The notes under the pieces: model-generated
What the model was told of the DNA's origin: nothing
The model's input: only the letters and a program-made list of their open reading frames with translations
The model's database searches: none
Made by a program: the position numbers and the translations under genes
DNA from: a virus
Virus record (IMG/VR): IMGVR_UViG_3300046501_000150
Location: 1-49,364 of that record
Strand: one strand, 5' to 3'
Length of the DNA: 49,364 bases
Part shown: positions 8,400 to 18,839 of the stretch, one piece after another
Numbering within the stretch: the stretch's first letter is position 1
Layout of the letters: each line of letters opens with the position of its first letter

Positions 8400-11300
8400 T
8401 TAGGCGGGAGCGAAGTTGTCGTCATCGGCATAGACCCTGACGTCGTAGTTGACCGCTTCCATGTCGGCCGAGTTGTCGCCCGGGTCGATCAATGTCACCA
8501 GCACCGGATAGCACCACCTAGTGGAAGTGCCGAACAAAAGGTGCGGCGGCTCGATCTCCCAGGAAAGGTCAGGATCGAAGTCGATTGCAGGCACAGCCAC
8601 ACGGAACTCACTGATCCTCGATGCAGGCCATGGCCCGCTAACCGTTCCGTCCGGGCGACGCAAAGCAATCACATGTGATGCTTCGTCCTCCCACACGAAA
8701 GGCTCCGAGCTTTCGAGGATTACAGGCCCTTCCCCCACGGTGAAGTCGTCCAGAATCGCCGACTGCCCGTAGCCGGGGATGTCGTCAGCCACCGCGTCAT
8801 AGCTCAGGTATCCGCTATTCATGGCGTCTAGCTCGGTTCCCCAGCTGTAGGACTTGGTCTGATAGACCTGAGCCCGCCGCTTGCGTCGACCAATACGCCA
8901 TGCCCTGTCCCTGTTCCTGACGCCACGGAGCGTGATCGTCTGCACTGTAAGCTTCGCGTCACCTGGCAGGCTGCAATCCACGACCTCTTCTGAGTTCGTC
9001 ACCTCATCGATGTATTTCACCACCACGCCGTCGAAATCGTCTGGCGCAGGCAGCGTGAAGCCACGCTTCAGGGGGGTGGTCATGTTTTGATGGGTGTACA
9101 TCTTGCCGATCTGCGTGCGCGGCTCGTCGCGTACCGGTGTGATCCTCCCCCTCTCAAGGGTGAACTCGGCGAAACCGGCCAGGAGTGCGTCGTTGATGCA
9201 TTCCTTTACGGTGCTGTCGTCTTCCACCTTGTAGTCGAAATAGTCCTGTCGATCCGCCCAGATAGGGCTGTACCTCGCGAACTCCTCTACATCGAGGTCT
9301 CCATCGTTCGCGCCGACAGACTTGGACACGTAGTTGACCCACGGAGCAATTTCTCGCGTTGGGAAAAGCTCTGTCGTCCACTCACCGTCAACCAGAACGG
9401 GAAGCTTGCGCGTCGCCACTACGGAAACCTGGCTTTGAGCCTGGGCAGCCAGACGGTCCCCGCCTCGCACGTAGAGCGCCATGGTGGTACAGCCCTGATA
9501 TGACTCAGGAGCCTTGTCGATGCGAGAGCGCAACCCGTACCACTGCACACGGTTGAATTTGTTTGTGCTGGTGGACTCCTCTCCGATCCGACGGACCCTG
9601 ATTTCCGGGCGCATGCGGGATGACACGCTAAATCGGCGCGTGTAGCCCTGCTGGTCCTGGCTCATCGCCTCAAACGTGTATGGCAGGGATGTCCACGCCC
9701 CAGCCGTTTCAATATCTCGGTACTGAACCTCGACTTGCGCGAAGTGCTTCCTGATATTTCCGTTTTTTTCCGTGTATCGAACGAGGCCCTGCGGGAAGAA
9801 GAAGTCCACCTCAACGCTTCTGACGTCCTCCCCTTTAGGGCAGGCAGCAAACGGTCCTACCCAGTCCCCTTCGGTGGTAGACCCGTCCAGCGGTATCTTC
9901 ACAGAGTTGCTATTCATGAAGCTGAAGCCAGCCCATGAGCCATCCTGCGTGCCAGTATCAGTGAGCCGCGCAACAGTGATGGATGAAGGACCATGCCCCT
10001 CGTCCACCGTCGTTGCTTCGTCATCCTCTGCTGCATCGTCCGCTACCGCTGTAATCCGGTATCTCAAGTCGCGGTAGCCGATTGTCGACCAGGCATCGCC
10101 CACCTGAAGCCCAGTGACGGTCAGGCCGCTGTCATACTTCAGGGTCATCTTTGGTGGTACCGCAGCAGATCCTGAGGCGCTGGCAACGCCGGTAGCGCTG
10201 ACTGGCGCTGATCCGAAGACATCCGCTGTCGTGCCAGAGATCGCTAACGCCCGGCCAGAGTAAGGCGAAGCAGCCTCAACCAAACGGATTCGGCCCGACG
10301 CCACACTGGCAGATATCCCAGACCCCGATATTTTGCTGGCAATGCCTGCCGCCAGTGACGAAACGTCCGCATACGTGGTGTTCAAAGTTACAACACGCGT
10401 ACCGCGCGCAAACGCGGATGCAGTTGCTCCATTTTCAAGCATGGCGCTGTCGATGGTGACGGTGTTACTGGTCAGGTTGGAGCGGTTGATGTAGCAAATA
10501 ACTGCGCCGGTCGATGCTGTCGCCAGGGTGAACGTGAACGTGTAGCGCATTCTTGTCGCGGTGATTGCCTGAACGGTACCGAGACGATCTGCACCGTCGA
10601 AATACCCGCACTGGATCGTCGCGCCATCGGTTGCCGATGATGCGTAAACGCTGACGGTGTAAGTGCCGGCGGGAAGGCTAATGTTCCAGCCGGCTGCGTT
10701 GTTGGTGGTACACAGCTCGATAAAGTGGTTAGCGGATGCCGCCACGAACGACGCCTGAACACCGAAGCCTGACGCTGATACCGCGATCGCCACCCCTGTT
10801 AGGGTCACTGCGGCGGGCTTCACGATTGTTGGCAATACAGTGGTGGTCAGCCAGCTATAGGTATCAGGCACCCGATTGTAAACCGGGCCGCCTCCGATGT
10901 TCATTACTGCTGGAGTAACACCGAAATCTAGCCGGGCGGGTACAGCGCTGGCGGTTAGCGATGATGCCGACCCCACGTTTGGAGATACCGCAGGCGTGCC
11001 AGGCGTGTACGTAGCAATCACATACTCACCGGCGTTATCGCCCGCAATTTCGATCTTCATACCAACAAATGCGCCGAGCATGGAAAGATTTTCGCCGCTG
11101 ACTACAGACGCGGTTCCTGCTCCAGAGTCGCCGAACTGGTATTGATACGGAGCCTCGATTCGAACGATAAGCCCTGCCGCCCATCCGACCGGGAACCAAC
11201 CCGCGCCAGCTGGAACAGATACAACCAGACCGTTCAGCTGTACGGTCTCTGCGACCAGTGTCTGGTCAATCTGGCTGGTGGTTGTCAAAGTCAGGCCGGA

Positions 11301-11978
11301 AGCGCCGCTATTGGTAGCCCCTACCTCCTCCGAACTGTGCCACCAAAGATGCGCGTCCTCGGTTGCAACAGACTCGCCGGGGCCATAAATTCTGTAATCG
11401 ACAGAACTGCCCAGCGATGCGATTGCAGTGCCGCCTATGTATATCTCGCTTGAATCTATTTCAAATTCGCCCACACCAACGCAAATGAGCATTTCGACCC
11501 ACTGAACCTTTGGATCATCGCCGAACCAGCGGCGAGTTGGCGTCAGATAATCCGGGAATATCTCATTCCGACCTGCTGCCTCCCTGATGACATCACCAAG
11601 CTTCACCTGGTTGCCGGTAGTCTTCGCGAGATTCAGGTTCTTTCCTGATTTGGAATCGCTGCTCGGGGTCGCCAAAGGCTTCTGGGTGAGCAGGATCACG
11701 CCAACGGCAACCACGGCAACGATCAGCACAATGATTGCGGTTTCAATGCCTTTCGGCTCTGGAAAGATTTTGACGATATCGTGCGGACCGAACTCAAACT
11801 TCGTCCACGACTCAGGCGCTATAAATACGCCATTGACCTCGATGCTGATCGGCGGCGATTTACGCGGCTGGTAGCTGGAAACATTCGCCAGGAGCCACTG
11901 CTCCAGCGTCATCACCCGATCGGTCTTGTGGCGCTCCAGCGGACTGCCTTCCAACTTGCTCGGGTAGAATTCGATCAC
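8400..11978 (-). CDS. Tail tip host-specificity protein J (TipJ family)
   Basis: 1192 residues. The N-terminus [17 protein letters not shown] is the start of TipJ-type central fibre proteins, followed by a ubiquitin-like region, a hydrophobic helix at about 80-100 ([19 protein letters not shown]) and the conserved [18 protein letters not shown] block (about 128-145). Residues ~350-610 are an unusually Ala/Ser/Thr/Gly-rich beta region with a carbohydrate-binding-like insertion. The C-terminal part (about 690-1190) carries the phage_tail_3-like and fibronectin-like domains. It forms the baseplate hub and central fibre and determines host recognition. The first 119 bases overlap the NlpC/P60 gene. 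Confidence 0.93.
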   Translation of the reverse strand: MIEFYPSKLEGSPLERHKTDRVMTLEQWLLANVSSYQPRKSPPISIEVNGVFIAPESWTKFEFGPHDIVKIFPEPKGIETAIIVLIVAVVAVGVILLTQKPLATPSSDSKSGKNLNLAKTTGNQVKLGDVIREAAGRNEIFPDYLTPTRRWFGDDPKVQWVEMLICVGVGEFEIDSSEIYIGGTAIASLGSSVDYRIYGPGESVATEDAHLWWHSSEEVGATNSGASGLTLTTTSQIDQTLVAETVQLNGLVVSVPAGAGWFPVGWAAGLIVRIEAPYQYQFGDSGAGTASVVSGENLSMLGAFVGMKIEIAGDNAGEYVIATYTPGTPAVSPNVGSASSLTASAVPARLDFGVTPAVMNIGGGPVYNRVPDTYSWLTTTVLPTIVKPAAVTLTGVAIAVSASGFGVQASFVAASANHFIELCTTNNAAGWNISLPAGTYTVSVYASSATDGATIQCGYFDGADRLGTVQAITATRMRYTFTFTLATASTGAVICYINRSNLTSNTVTIDSAMLENGATASAFARGTRVVTLNTTYADVSSLAAGIASKISGSGISASVASGRIRLVEAASPYSGRALAISGTTADVFGSAPVSATGVASASGSAAVPPKMTLKYDSGLTVTGLQVGDAWSTIGYRDLRYRITAVADDAAEDDEATTVDEGHGPSSITVARLTDTGTQDGSWAGFSFMNSNSVKIPLDGSTTEGDWVGPFAACPKGEDVRSVEVDFFFPQGLVRYTEKNGNIRKHFAQVEVQYRDIETAGAWTSLPYTFEAMSQDQQGYTRRFSVSSRMRPEIRVRRIGEESTSTNKFNRVQWYGLRSRIDKAPESYQGCTTMALYVRGGDRLAAQAQSQVSVVATRKLPVLVDGEWTTELFPTREIAPWVNYVSKSVGANDGDLDVEEFARYSPIWADRQDYFDYKVEDDSTVKECINDALLAGFAEFTLERGRITPVRDEPRTQIGKMYTHQNMTTPLKRGFTLPAPDDFDGVVVKYIDEVTNSEEVVDCSLPGDAKLTVQTITLRGVRNRDRAWRIGRRKRRAQVYQTKSYSWGTELDAMNSGYLSYDAVADDIPGYGQSAILDDFTVGEGPVILESSEPFVWEDEASHVIALRRPDGTVSGPWPASRISEFRVAVPAIDFDPDLSWEIEPPHLLFGTSTRWCYPVLVTLIDPGDNSADMEAVNYDVRVYADDDNFAPA

Positions 11979-12351
11979 GGTGATAGCTCACTTTCAGATA
12001 TTGGTCTTGAAATCGCCTCAAGGGCTTGATGGTTGCGCCGGACGGCCGCATTTCCATGCCATGCAGGCGGCCATCCACCTCGACGATCACGGCTACATGG
12101 GTGCAGATCTTCCCGCGCCAGATACAGGCGATTGCCCCGACTTCCGGTAAGCACCTTTCTGTTGAGTCAACAAATTCATGGGCTGCCCGGGTGAACTCCT
12201 TAGGCATGGTGTTGCGCACATGGCCCCAGCTGGGGAGCAGAGGAAGCCCGTAGACCTCATGACGGACCAGTCGAGCGAGACCCCAGCAATCCAGCCGCGC
12301 AAGGCTTCGCCCGCCATCCTCGTAGGAAGCGTTCAGGTATTTATCGAGCAT
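11860..12351 (-). CDS. NlpC/P60-family tail assembly endopeptidase (lambda K-like)
   Basis: 163 residues. The papain-like nucleophile Cys22 lies in [16 protein letters not shown] and His85 in [20 protein letters not shown], the standard NlpC/P60 pair. Such proteins sit at the tail tip and open peptidoglycan bridges or process tail parts. The last ~40 residues ([16 protein letters not shown]...) are low complexity and overlap the start of J by 119 bases, so this tail may be dispensable. The start overlaps the preceding gene by one base (TGATG), so the two are translationally coupled. Confidence 0.88.
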   Translation of the reverse strand: MLDKYLNASYEDGGRSLARLDCWGLARLVRHEVYGLPLLPSWGHVRNTMPKEFTRAAHEFVDSTERCLPEVGAIACIWRGKICTHVAVIVEVDGRLHGMEMRPSGATIKPLRRFQDQYLKVSYHRDRILPEQVGRQSAGAPQDRSGDDAGAVAPGECFQLPAA

Positions 12352-12836
12352 CAGATGTACCTAAGGCAGGGAGCGAACTCCAGCGTGTACTTGCGGCGCG
12401 GCCAGGCCAGATTAATCATGTCGAAGTAACCGGCCTGTAGCTGGACGCTGGCACCTTCCATGATTCCGCCGAGCACCGTCATCCGATATGGTGTCTCGGC
12501 AGGAACGGAAAGGTCGGCCGACGTGAAGACCCGAAAAACCATGCTGATCTTCATCCGCGCATCCAGCGCTTTGTCGATCAACTGCTGGGCCTCGCCGGTC
12601 ACGTTGTCTATCGCAAACGTCAGCGACTGATTGCCGCTGTTGTCCCGCTTTGGCAAGGCGACGTCGAAGGCTGTAGCGGTGAACTTCACAGTTGCGCCAG
12701 CTTCGGTGGTGGCCACGATGTCATCGAAACCGGCACACATGTAGATCGGGGCATCCCACGAAGGGCTGGACAACTCCAGGGTCGGAATGATGACGGCCCT
12801 CCCCCCAGAGGCGTACAGCGTATCAATGGCGCTCAT
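12351..12836 (-). CDS. DUF1833 family tail assembly protein
   Basis: 161 residues, start [20 protein letters not shown]. All-beta protein with the DUF1833 pattern ([42 protein letters not shown]) found between the tape measure gene and the NlpC/P60 gene in many siphophages. It is probably the distal tail/baseplate adaptor equivalent to lambda M/L. Overlaps the tape measure stop by 4 bases. Confidence 0.85.
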   Translation of the reverse strand: MSAIDTLYASGGRAVIIPTLELSSPSWDAPIYMCAGFDDIVATTEAGATVKFTATAFDVALPKRDNSGNQSLTFAIDNVTGEAQQLIDKALDARMKISMVFRVFTSADLSVPAETPYRMTVLGGIMEGASVQLQAGYFDMINLAWPRRKYTLEFAPCLRYI

Positions 12837-15800
12837 CGGCCGATCCTCCTGAGGCCATAGGTCTGCTCAAGGGTTTTAGCCATCTGGCCTTGGGTCCGAA
12901 TGTTGGAAACCCACATATCGGTGATTTGTTTGCCGTCTGGACCTGTGCTGGTTTGCACCTGTCCAGCTCGAGAGGCATCCTCATGCAGGTTCACAACGGT
13001 CCCGCCATTAGCTGCGGCAGGCGCAGCAGTTGTTCCCCCGCCAGCAGCACGGCCTTTTGCAGACGCATTGATCGGGGATACGTTGCCTTTGCGCATAGCC
13101 TCGACTGACGCCACGCCACCAGACCGCTTGATGTCGGCCTGACTCCAGACGACTTCGCCCTTGTGGACAATGCCAGCTGGATCATTCACGCCGCCTGCGC
13201 CGGTATAGCCGCCAGAGGAGAAGCCCTTGATCAGTGCGAATGCAGCCAGCAGGCCAGCACCGCCAACGATTGCCGCAGCACCGAAGCTGCCGACGGACGC
13301 CACCAGTGCAGCAGGAAGCCAAGAAGCCATGGTTGTGGCAGCTGCGGCAACGTTTGCCGAAACAGTGGTAGCGAGCGCCGCGAGCGTGGAGCCCGTAGCG
13401 ATCGTGTCACCGGTCACCTTGGCAGCGGCCTTGGTGCCTTCGGCCGCCACGGTTGCGGTAGTTTCGGCGGTAATGCCCGCCATTTTCAGCGCCTGGACCA
13501 CAACCCACTGAGCTGCAATATCGGCAAGCGCTTTCAGCACAGAGTTGGCCATGGTGGAGCCGAGGTTTGCGAATGCTTCGCCTACGGACACAGCCCCTGT
13601 CGCCAGACCTTGAAGCTGATCCGACAATGATGATGTGGTGTCGCCCAGAATCTGCGAGGTAGCATCCTGCGCTTGCTGGCTGTAGTCCGTGGCCACGTCG
13701 AGGTAGTTCTGCCACGCCTCGGAGCTACCAGCCGCCCAGTTGTCGCGAGCGACGGCTTCCTGGTTGTAGTAGTCCTGCTGCATAAGCAGGCGAGAGGCAA
13801 GCCCCTCCTGAATAACGGTGTTTTGCTTCTGGTACAGGTCTTCCGAGATACGGCCGGTATTGCGCTGCTCCAGAAGGTCAGACGATTGCTTGGCGTAATC
13901 CTTCTGGATTGCGAGGTCCTGCTGTAGCTGACTGCGAGCCCGATCCCCAAGACCGATACCGGCAATACTGGAATCCAAACCATCCTTGGCGGCCGATAGT
14001 TGGCTGGCCTGGTTCGCCTGGAACGCAGCAAGCTTTTCGATTTCCTCGGAGGCGGTTTTGCGAAGTGCGTTTTCTTTCTCAAGCCCGGCATTGCGCTTGA
14101 GCTGAGCGGTGATGAGTTGTTGATTCGCGAGAAGCGACTTCTGGTCAGCCGTGAGCGTTTTCTTCTCCTTGATGTCAGCGAGTTCCTGCTCCCACTTGAT
14201 CAGGGCCTGAGCTGACGCGCCAAGCTTCTGAACCTCACCAGCTTGGGCACCGATCAGCCCTGATTGCTCTTGCAGGACTGCGTACTGCTGTTTGGCCTGA
14301 TCCAGAGCCTTGATGCCAGCGTCTTCGGTGTAGGCCTTCGGCTTTTTCTCTTCCTTTTCCTTGTACTTCGAGTTTTCCCTGATTCGCTTGTAGGAGGCCT
14401 CCTCCTCTTCGGCGGATATCTTATATCCGGCATCCCGGGCCTTAGTGATCCGAAGCTGCTCTTTCTCCAGCTCTTCGTTCATCTGCCGGGTTTTGCTGTA
14501 CCCAGCCTCAACTCCCTTCTGATACTCCTCGAACGCTACCTGCCCCTCCCTTTGGATTCGGTTCTTTTCGCCCTCAGCCTTTGCTGAGGCGACCTGCTGA
14601 GCGTTGACTGACTTGTAACCGTCAATGATGACCTGCAGCTGCTTTTTGCCGTCTTCTCCAGAGAAGGACCGATTCAGGCCCGGCACGGATACCGTGCCCC
14701 CGATTTGCTTGAGAAGGTCCAGTGACTTCTGAGCATTCGCCATTTTCTGATCAAGGCTACTTTCGCGGCCTACATCGAGGATGGCGTCCCAGCCACGCTT
14801 TGCGGCAGACGTGACGGTGGCCCACGCAGACTCAATCAGACCGAGATTGGCTTTGATCTTCTGTGCTTTGTCATTCATCGCGCTCGCGTACGCATTCAGC
14901 GCGATGGTGGCGGCACCCTGGCGGTCGCCCTGCTGCTCCAGCGATCTCACTTGCTCGTAGATCGCCGCGGTAACAAAGCCATACTGTTCATTCAGCGCAG
15001 CAAGTTGCTTGGTCGGCTCCTTGGCGATCTTTTCGAATTCGTCAATGGTGGTGGCAGATGCCTTGCCGGTGGCTTTTTCCATGGCAAGCGCAGCAGTGGC
15101 AATAGCCTCGAAGGCCTCGACCGGAATTCTGGAAGAGTTGGCCAGCTGGGCGAGTACGGCAGCTGCCGATGAAGTGGTGCCAGTTGTTGCGCTGATCCGG
15201 TCCGCCAGCACCGCTATTTGATTTGCGGTTGTGCCAGCGGCATTGCCACTCAGAATCAGAGCCGTGCTGTATGCGGTCGACTCTTTCGAACCCTGATAGT
15301 AGGCAAATGCCAGCGCGGCGGCGGATGCGGCTGCAATTGTGAACGGGTTGATCAGGCCAAGAATGGACGATCCCAGCGCCTTTGCCGCCGGCACAATCCC
15401 ACCAAACATATCTTTGAGCTGGCCGCCCTGCTGAAGCAGCACGGTCAATGGTGCCTGGCCGCCCTGAAGCGACACGACGATGTCAGTGATCTGAGCCGGG
15501 ACGCCGCGCATTGCAGCCGCAGTGGCCTTTGCAGACATACCGGTCTTGCCGAGATCGGCATTAAACGTGTTGAGCGGAGCCTTTACGGAGTTCAGAGCCG
15601 TGACTTGGTCGCGGATGATTCCGGAAAATCTCTTGTACTCAGCGTCATTGATCGCGTCGGCCTTCCAGGCTGCAGCCAGCTCGCGCTGACTCTTCGCCAG
15701 TTCGTTCTGTTTCTTGCGCAGCGGGTCGAGCTGGCCGAGCAGAGTTTCTACCTCGGCCCGCTGATCCTTGACCGACTTGGTGGTCTTTTCGGAGGCATCA

Positions 15801-15955
15801 CCCATATCGGAGATGCCAGCACCAGCCTTGTCCATCGCAGGCTTGACGCGAATACCGGCCGTCTCCAGCGCTTCAAGTGCGCGCCGGGTCTCTGTGGCCT
15901 TTTCCTCAGCGTCCCGACTGTCAATCTCAAGGACGAGGCGCGACGTCTGAGCCAT
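12833..15955 (-). CDS. Tail tape measure protein
   Basis: 1040 residues, longest helical protein of the tail module. N-terminal coiled coil (about 10-130), hydrophobic segment about 188-225 (SSILGLINPFTIAAASAAAL), long Lys/Glu/Gln-rich coiled coil (about 400-800), then an Ala/Gly-rich membrane-active stretch (about 860-950) ending in FSSGGYTGAGGVNDPAG, a very common tape-measure motif. It sets tail length; at about 0.15 nm per residue this predicts roughly 155 nm. It lies downstream of the G/GT chaperones, as in lambda. Confidence 0.95.
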   Translation of the reverse strand: MAQTSRLVLEIDSRDAEEKATETRRALEALETAGIRVKPAMDKAGAGISDMGDASEKTTKSVKDQRAEVETLLGQLDPLRKKQNELAKSQRELAAAWKADAINDAEYKRFSGIIRDQVTALNSVKAPLNTFNADLGKTGMSAKATAAAMRGVPAQITDIVVSLQGGQAPLTVLLQQGGQLKDMFGGIVPAAKALGSSILGLINPFTIAAASAAALAFAYYQGSKESTAYSTALILSGNAAGTTANQIAVLADRISATTGTTSSAAAVLAQLANSSRIPVEAFEAIATAALAMEKATGKASATTIDEFEKIAKEPTKQLAALNEQYGFVTAAIYEQVRSLEQQGDRQGAATIALNAYASAMNDKAQKIKANLGLIESAWATVTSAAKRGWDAILDVGRESSLDQKMANAQKSLDLLKQIGGTVSVPGLNRSFSGEDGKKQLQVIIDGYKSVNAQQVASAKAEGEKNRIQREGQVAFEEYQKGVEAGYSKTRQMNEELEKEQLRITKARDAGYKISAEEEEASYKRIRENSKYKEKEEKKPKAYTEDAGIKALDQAKQQYAVLQEQSGLIGAQAGEVQKLGASAQALIKWEQELADIKEKKTLTADQKSLLANQQLITAQLKRNAGLEKENALRKTASEEIEKLAAFQANQASQLSAAKDGLDSSIAGIGLGDRARSQLQQDLAIQKDYAKQSSDLLEQRNTGRISEDLYQKQNTVIQEGLASRLLMQQDYYNQEAVARDNWAAGSSEAWQNYLDVATDYSQQAQDATSQILGDTTSSLSDQLQGLATGAVSVGEAFANLGSTMANSVLKALADIAAQWVVVQALKMAGITAETTATVAAEGTKAAAKVTGDTIATGSTLAALATTVSANVAAAATTMASWLPAALVASVGSFGAAAIVGGAGLLAAFALIKGFSSGGYTGAGGVNDPAGIVHKGEVVWSQADIKRSGGVASVEAMRKGNVSPINASAKGRAAGGGTTAAPAAANGGTVVNLHEDASRAGQVQTSTGPDGKQITDMWVSNIRTQGQMAKTLEQTYGLRRIGR

Positions 15956-15971
15956 ACGATTCTCCGGGCAT

Positions 15972-15995
15972 AAAAAAACCGGCTCAATGGCCGGT
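15972..15995 (-). terminator. Rho-independent terminator, first of a tandem pair
   Basis: Minus strand ACCGG-CCATTGAG-CCGGT followed by T7, between the T frame and the tape measure gene. The module (about 24 bases including the A-run) recurs with one mismatch at 28320-28343. Confidence 0.8.
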
Positions 15996-16006
15996 AACTG
16001 GGCAAT

Positions 16007-16027
16007 AAAAAACCGCCAGAAGGCGGT
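16007..16027 (-). terminator. Rho-independent terminator, second of a tandem pair
   Basis: Minus strand ACCGCC-TTCT-GGCGGT followed by T6. It is 12 bases from the terminator at 15972-15995; the chaperone GT frame stops at 16035. Confidence 0.8.
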
Positions 16028-16034
16028 GATGCGA

Positions 16035-16759
16035 TTACTCGTCTTCCGTGTTCAGGCAGAGCGCATCCAAAGCGAACACCACCTCATCAACATGACGGCG
16101 CGGCAATGGCGATGGGTGAGCCTCAAGCCAGTCCGATATCTCCCTGGCGGACAGGGGCAGCGGGAATGCCCCGGCCATGGTCGAGACGAAGCGCCTACCT
16201 CGGCACACGTTGTAGAAAACATTCAGCAGATAAGCCGTGATCGTGTCACTGGGCGGCTCGTCTGGAACCGCCATCTTTAGGCTTTTGAAGATGAGCGCGC
16301 GCTTCTCGGAACCGGACCAGTCTTTCTCCCACTCGAACCGGTCGATGGCTTTTTTACCGTCTCGTCCAGTTCTTCTTGCTTCTGCTCGTCGACCTTCACG
16401 CCGCCACGCAGCACAAAGAGAAGGAACTCGACATTGGATTCCAGCAGCTGAGCTGCGGCGGCGGCCGTATATTTGACGGGCTTGCCCTGCTCGTCCTCAA
16501 CGCCCTCCCAGCCCTTCACGATGAAGTGACCAAGAAGCATTGCGTGGTTCTGCAAATCAGTCAGCTCACCCTCAACAACACCGATGCTCCCTTCGCCAAA
16601 CTTCGCGTCGTTGCGCGCTACTCGGCGGTTGTAGCGTTCCAGGGCAATGCGGTATTCCGGCGTGTCGGTGCCAGCGAGAAGCACTTTGGTTTCGTCGTCA
16701 AAATTGAACCACTTCAGTTCTGTGTTGACTTCGGCTTTAGCCTGCATCTTCAGAGCCAT
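16035..16759 (-). CDS. Tail assembly chaperone GT fusion by -1 ribosomal frameshift
   Basis: The upstream G frame contains A AAA AAG in zero-frame register. A -1 slip there carries translation through residues such as AIDRFEWEKDWSGSEKRALI into the frame that ends at 16035, giving a 241-residue product; the joined length is exactly divisible (725 + 1 = 242 codons). This is the lambda gpG/gpGT arrangement: G and GT bind the tape measure and recruit tail tube subunits. The T part (MAVPDEPPSD onward) has no good independent ribosome site, fitting expression only by frameshift. Confidence 0.88.
16277..16759 (-). CDS. Tail assembly chaperone G (zero-frame product)
   Basis: 160 residues, start MALKMQAKAEVNTELKWF with GGATTCATC upstream of ATG at 16759. 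Helical, acidic protein with a Ser/Lys/Arg-rich tail after the slippery site (STGSSGRKTGPVPRSARSSS), the normal terminated form. It lies between the major tail protein and the tape measure gene. Binding of tape measure and tube subunits is family knowledge, not visible in the sequence. Confidence 0.85.
   Translation of the reverse strand: MALKMQAKAEVNTELKWFNFDDETKVLLAGTDTPEYRIALERYNRRVARNDAKFGEGSIGVVEGELTDLQNHAMLLGHFIVKGWEGVEDEQGKPVKYTAAAAAQLLESNVEFLLFVLRGGVKVDEQKQEELDETVKKPSTGSSGRKTGPVPRSARSSSKA
16349..16355 (-). promoter_or_regulatory. Slippery heptamer A AAA AAG for -1 frameshifting
   Basis: On the minus strand the codons GTA AAA AAG of the G gene present the canonical X XXY YYZ heptamer in the correct register (G codons start at 16360, 16357, 16354, 16351). 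After slippage the next codon GCC (16349-16347) lies in the T frame. Confidence 0.9.
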
Positions 16760-16837
16760 GATGAATCCTCAACGCCATGCCATAAAAGGACCGCCCCGGC
16801 AGGCGTGAACACCGGGGAGGTCAAAGGGTGAAATCGG

Positions 16838-18001
16838 TTATGCAGTGACGGTGATGGCCGACGTCGCGGTCTTCGTTGCGTCGGAAGCGCTTTTGGCTGT
16901 GATCACCGCAGAGCCAGCGGATACGCCAGTTACCAGACCAGAGTTGCTCACCGTTGCTACGGCAGGCGCGCTGCTGGTCCATGTAACGCTCTGCGCGGCC
17001 TCAGCTGGCAGCGCAGAGCCTGTCAGCTGTCTAGTTGCCGCTACAGCAATTGAAGCGGTTGCAGGACTGACCGACACGCTCGACACGGGCACGAACGGTA
17101 CGCGGGTGATGGTCGGGGCCAGCTTCGCGACGGTGTAGTTCAGCGTCACCTCGATCAGGTCGCGCTTGCCGCCGCTTGGCAGCTCGCCATCCACTTCTAC
17201 GGCCGGGAAGTCGAAGATGTACTGGTTGCCCAGGCTGTCCTTGATCGGGAACTGAATCGCGACCGGCAGACGAGTAAACGTGTTTTTCCAGATTTGCCAC
17301 GCGCGGGGCGACCAGGCCAGCGTGATGGTGCCGGTGATTGCCGCTTCTGTAGCAATCTGCGCACCCGGGCCGAGCTTCTCAGTACCGATGCAGCGCTGGG
17401 CCTGTAGGCTGTTGTCCAGGTTGATGGTCATGGCAGAGACGCACGCCACGCCTTCAAGCGATGCACCGTCGACCAGAATCGTGCCGACGTTGTTGTTCGA
17501 CAGGAATGGCGTGGTAGTCGGCGCTTCGGGGTTGGTGACAATCGGCGTCGCGCTGTCGGTGTAGTCCAGGCACGCCATATTGAAAGTGGCGGTGATCTTG
17601 CCGTCAGATGGGATATCCAGCGCGAAAGTGCTGACGTGAGCGCCCTTGAACAGGCTGTACACGCCAACGTCGATGTAGCCCTTGGCAATGCTGAACGTAT
17701 GGCGGACGTCGCCAATGGTCAGCACGTTGCCGGTCCATTCGCCGTAAAACGCCGCTTCAAGCAGTTCATCGAACGAGCCGTACGAGAACTCAGCCGCCAA
17801 ATCACCAGCGATATCGGTGCTGGTGGCCACGGAACCCTGGCTTACGCGAGAGTCGGTGATTTCGTCGCTGACAACGGTGTTGACCGTCGGTGTCAGCGCG
17901 TTTCCGGTCAGGCGAAGCGTGTTCCACGTTCCGGTTTCAGGGGTAACGCCGGGCGTGACCTCTGCAATGATGTGACTTACAACCTTTGCGCCGCTGCTCA
18001 T
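16838..18001 (-). CDS. Major tail tube protein with C-terminal Ig-like (Big_2) domain
   Basis: 387 residues from ATG at 18001 (MSSGAKVVSH), which has AAGGTGGAG upstream. Residues 1-300 are a beta-rich tube protein (TPETGTWNTLRLTGNALTP, then EFSYGSFDELLEAAFYGEW). Residues about 305-387 are a bacterial Ig-like group 2 domain with the VSVSPATASIAVAATRQLTG and VSNSGLVTGVSAGSAVIT signatures. Such domains decorate tail tubes of many siphophages and may bind surface sugars. It lies between the tail terminator gene and the G/GT chaperones. Confidence 0.92.
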   Translation of the reverse strand: MSSGAKVVSHIIAEVTPGVTPETGTWNTLRLTGNALTPTVNTVVSDEITDSRVSQGSVATSTDIAGDLAAEFSYGSFDELLEAAFYGEWTGNVLTIGDVRHTFSIAKGYIDVGVYSLFKGAHVSTFALDIPSDGKITATFNMACLDYTDSATPIVTNPEAPTTTPFLSNNNVGTILVDGASLEGVACVSAMTINLDNSLQAQRCIGTEKLGPGAQIATEAAITGTITLAWSPRAWQIWKNTFTRLPVAIQFPIKDSLGNQYIFDFPAVEVDGELPSGGKRDLIEVTLNYTVAKLAPTITRVPFVPVSSVSVSPATASIAVAATRQLTGSALPAEAAQSVTWTSSAPAVATVSNSGLVTGVSAGSAVITAKSASDATKTATSAITVTA

Positions 18002-18024
18002 GTTCTCCACCTTTCTGTGGGCAT

Positions 18025-18047
18025 AAAAAAACCCGCACATGGCGGGT
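18025..18047 (-). terminator. Rho-independent terminator upstream of major tail gene
   Basis: Minus strand ACCCGC-CATGT-GCGGGT followed by T7, directly before the ribosome site of the tail tube gene. Confidence 0.8.
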
Positions 18048-18066
18048 GGGATTTGGTGTTACTAGG

Positions 18067-18462
18067 TCAGCCGGCGCGGAACCGGATGTTGACGTTGATT
18101 TGGTAGAAGCCCTCGAACTCACCGGCAATCACCTGGCTCGCTTCCATGCACTCAAGATCGCCGGACTGCCAATAGGCGAAGTGCGCTTCCAATGCGTCCG
18201 CCAGCTCCGTTATGGCTTTGGTCCCGGTGCGTTCCCGGGCAAAGCACTGGATACTGATCTGTCCGGGCTTGCGGGTGTGAGGCTTGTCAGCCATGCCAGC
18301 CATGAAGGCCGTGGCGTACTGGATGTTCAGGCGAGCCCACAGCCCGGTATCCGGCGGCATGAACACCGTCGGCTGGTTGGGGTAATCAATTCTGGCCTGC
18401 TCGATGCCGGTGAAGGCCACCATGCGCGCGGTGATCAGGGCGCGGATTTGCTCGAAGTTCAT
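18067..18462 (-). CDS. Tail terminator/completion protein (DUF4128-like, lambda U position)
   Basis: 131 residues, start MNFEQIRALITARMVAFTG. Short alpha/beta protein with PNQPTVFMPPDTGLWARLNI near the N-terminus, the pattern of DUF4128 tail terminators that cap the tail tube and connect it to the head. It is the last gene before the major tail protein. Its start overlaps the gp10-like gene by 4 bases. Confidence 0.8.
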   Translation of the reverse strand: MNFEQIRALITARMVAFTGIEQARIDYPNQPTVFMPPDTGLWARLNIQYATAFMAGMADKPHTRKPGQISIQCFARERTGTKAITELADALEAHFAYWQSGDLECMEASQVIAGEFEGFYQINVNIRFRAG

Positions 18463-18839
18463 CGAAAGTCCTCCGAGACGCCGATAAACGTGATGCCGTA
18501 GATGCCTGCCGGTGCTTGGCCGGAGTGACCATTTTCCAGTCGCTCGGCATAGGGGAGATTGTTCTGCACGTAAACCACGGTGTATGGCTTCAGCCCGGCG
18601 AGAGCGGCTATGCCTTCGGCCTTTGTGCTGGATCCGTCCGGATCAACCTCTTCCGTAGTCGTGAACACCGGGGAACCGATACTCACGATGTTGTTGCGTC
18701 TGAACCGGCCAGTATCGACCGGCGACCGGCTGATCACTTCGCCGTGCATGGCCAGGACGATTTGCCTGACTCGGTCAACCAGCTCCTCTTCCACCGCATC
18801 CATGAACAACGACGGCGGAACACTCCAACCCTTGGCCAT
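18459..18839 (-). CDS. HK97 gp10-like / lambda Z-like head-tail joining protein
   Basis: 126 residues. Contains HGEVISRSPVDTGRFRRNN and PYAERLENGHSGQAP, the typical two conserved segments of the HK97 gp10/minor tail Z family (SPVDTG..R, YA..LE.G). Acts at the head-tail interface. Overlaps both neighbours by 1-4 bases, so is part of a coupled block. Confidence 0.87.
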   Translation of the reverse strand: MAKGWSVPPSLFMDAVEEELVDRVRQIVLAMHGEVISRSPVDTGRFRRNNIVSIGSPVFTTTEEVDPDGSSTKAEGIAALAGLKPYTVVYVQNNLPYAERLENGHSGQAPAGIYGITFIGVSEDFR

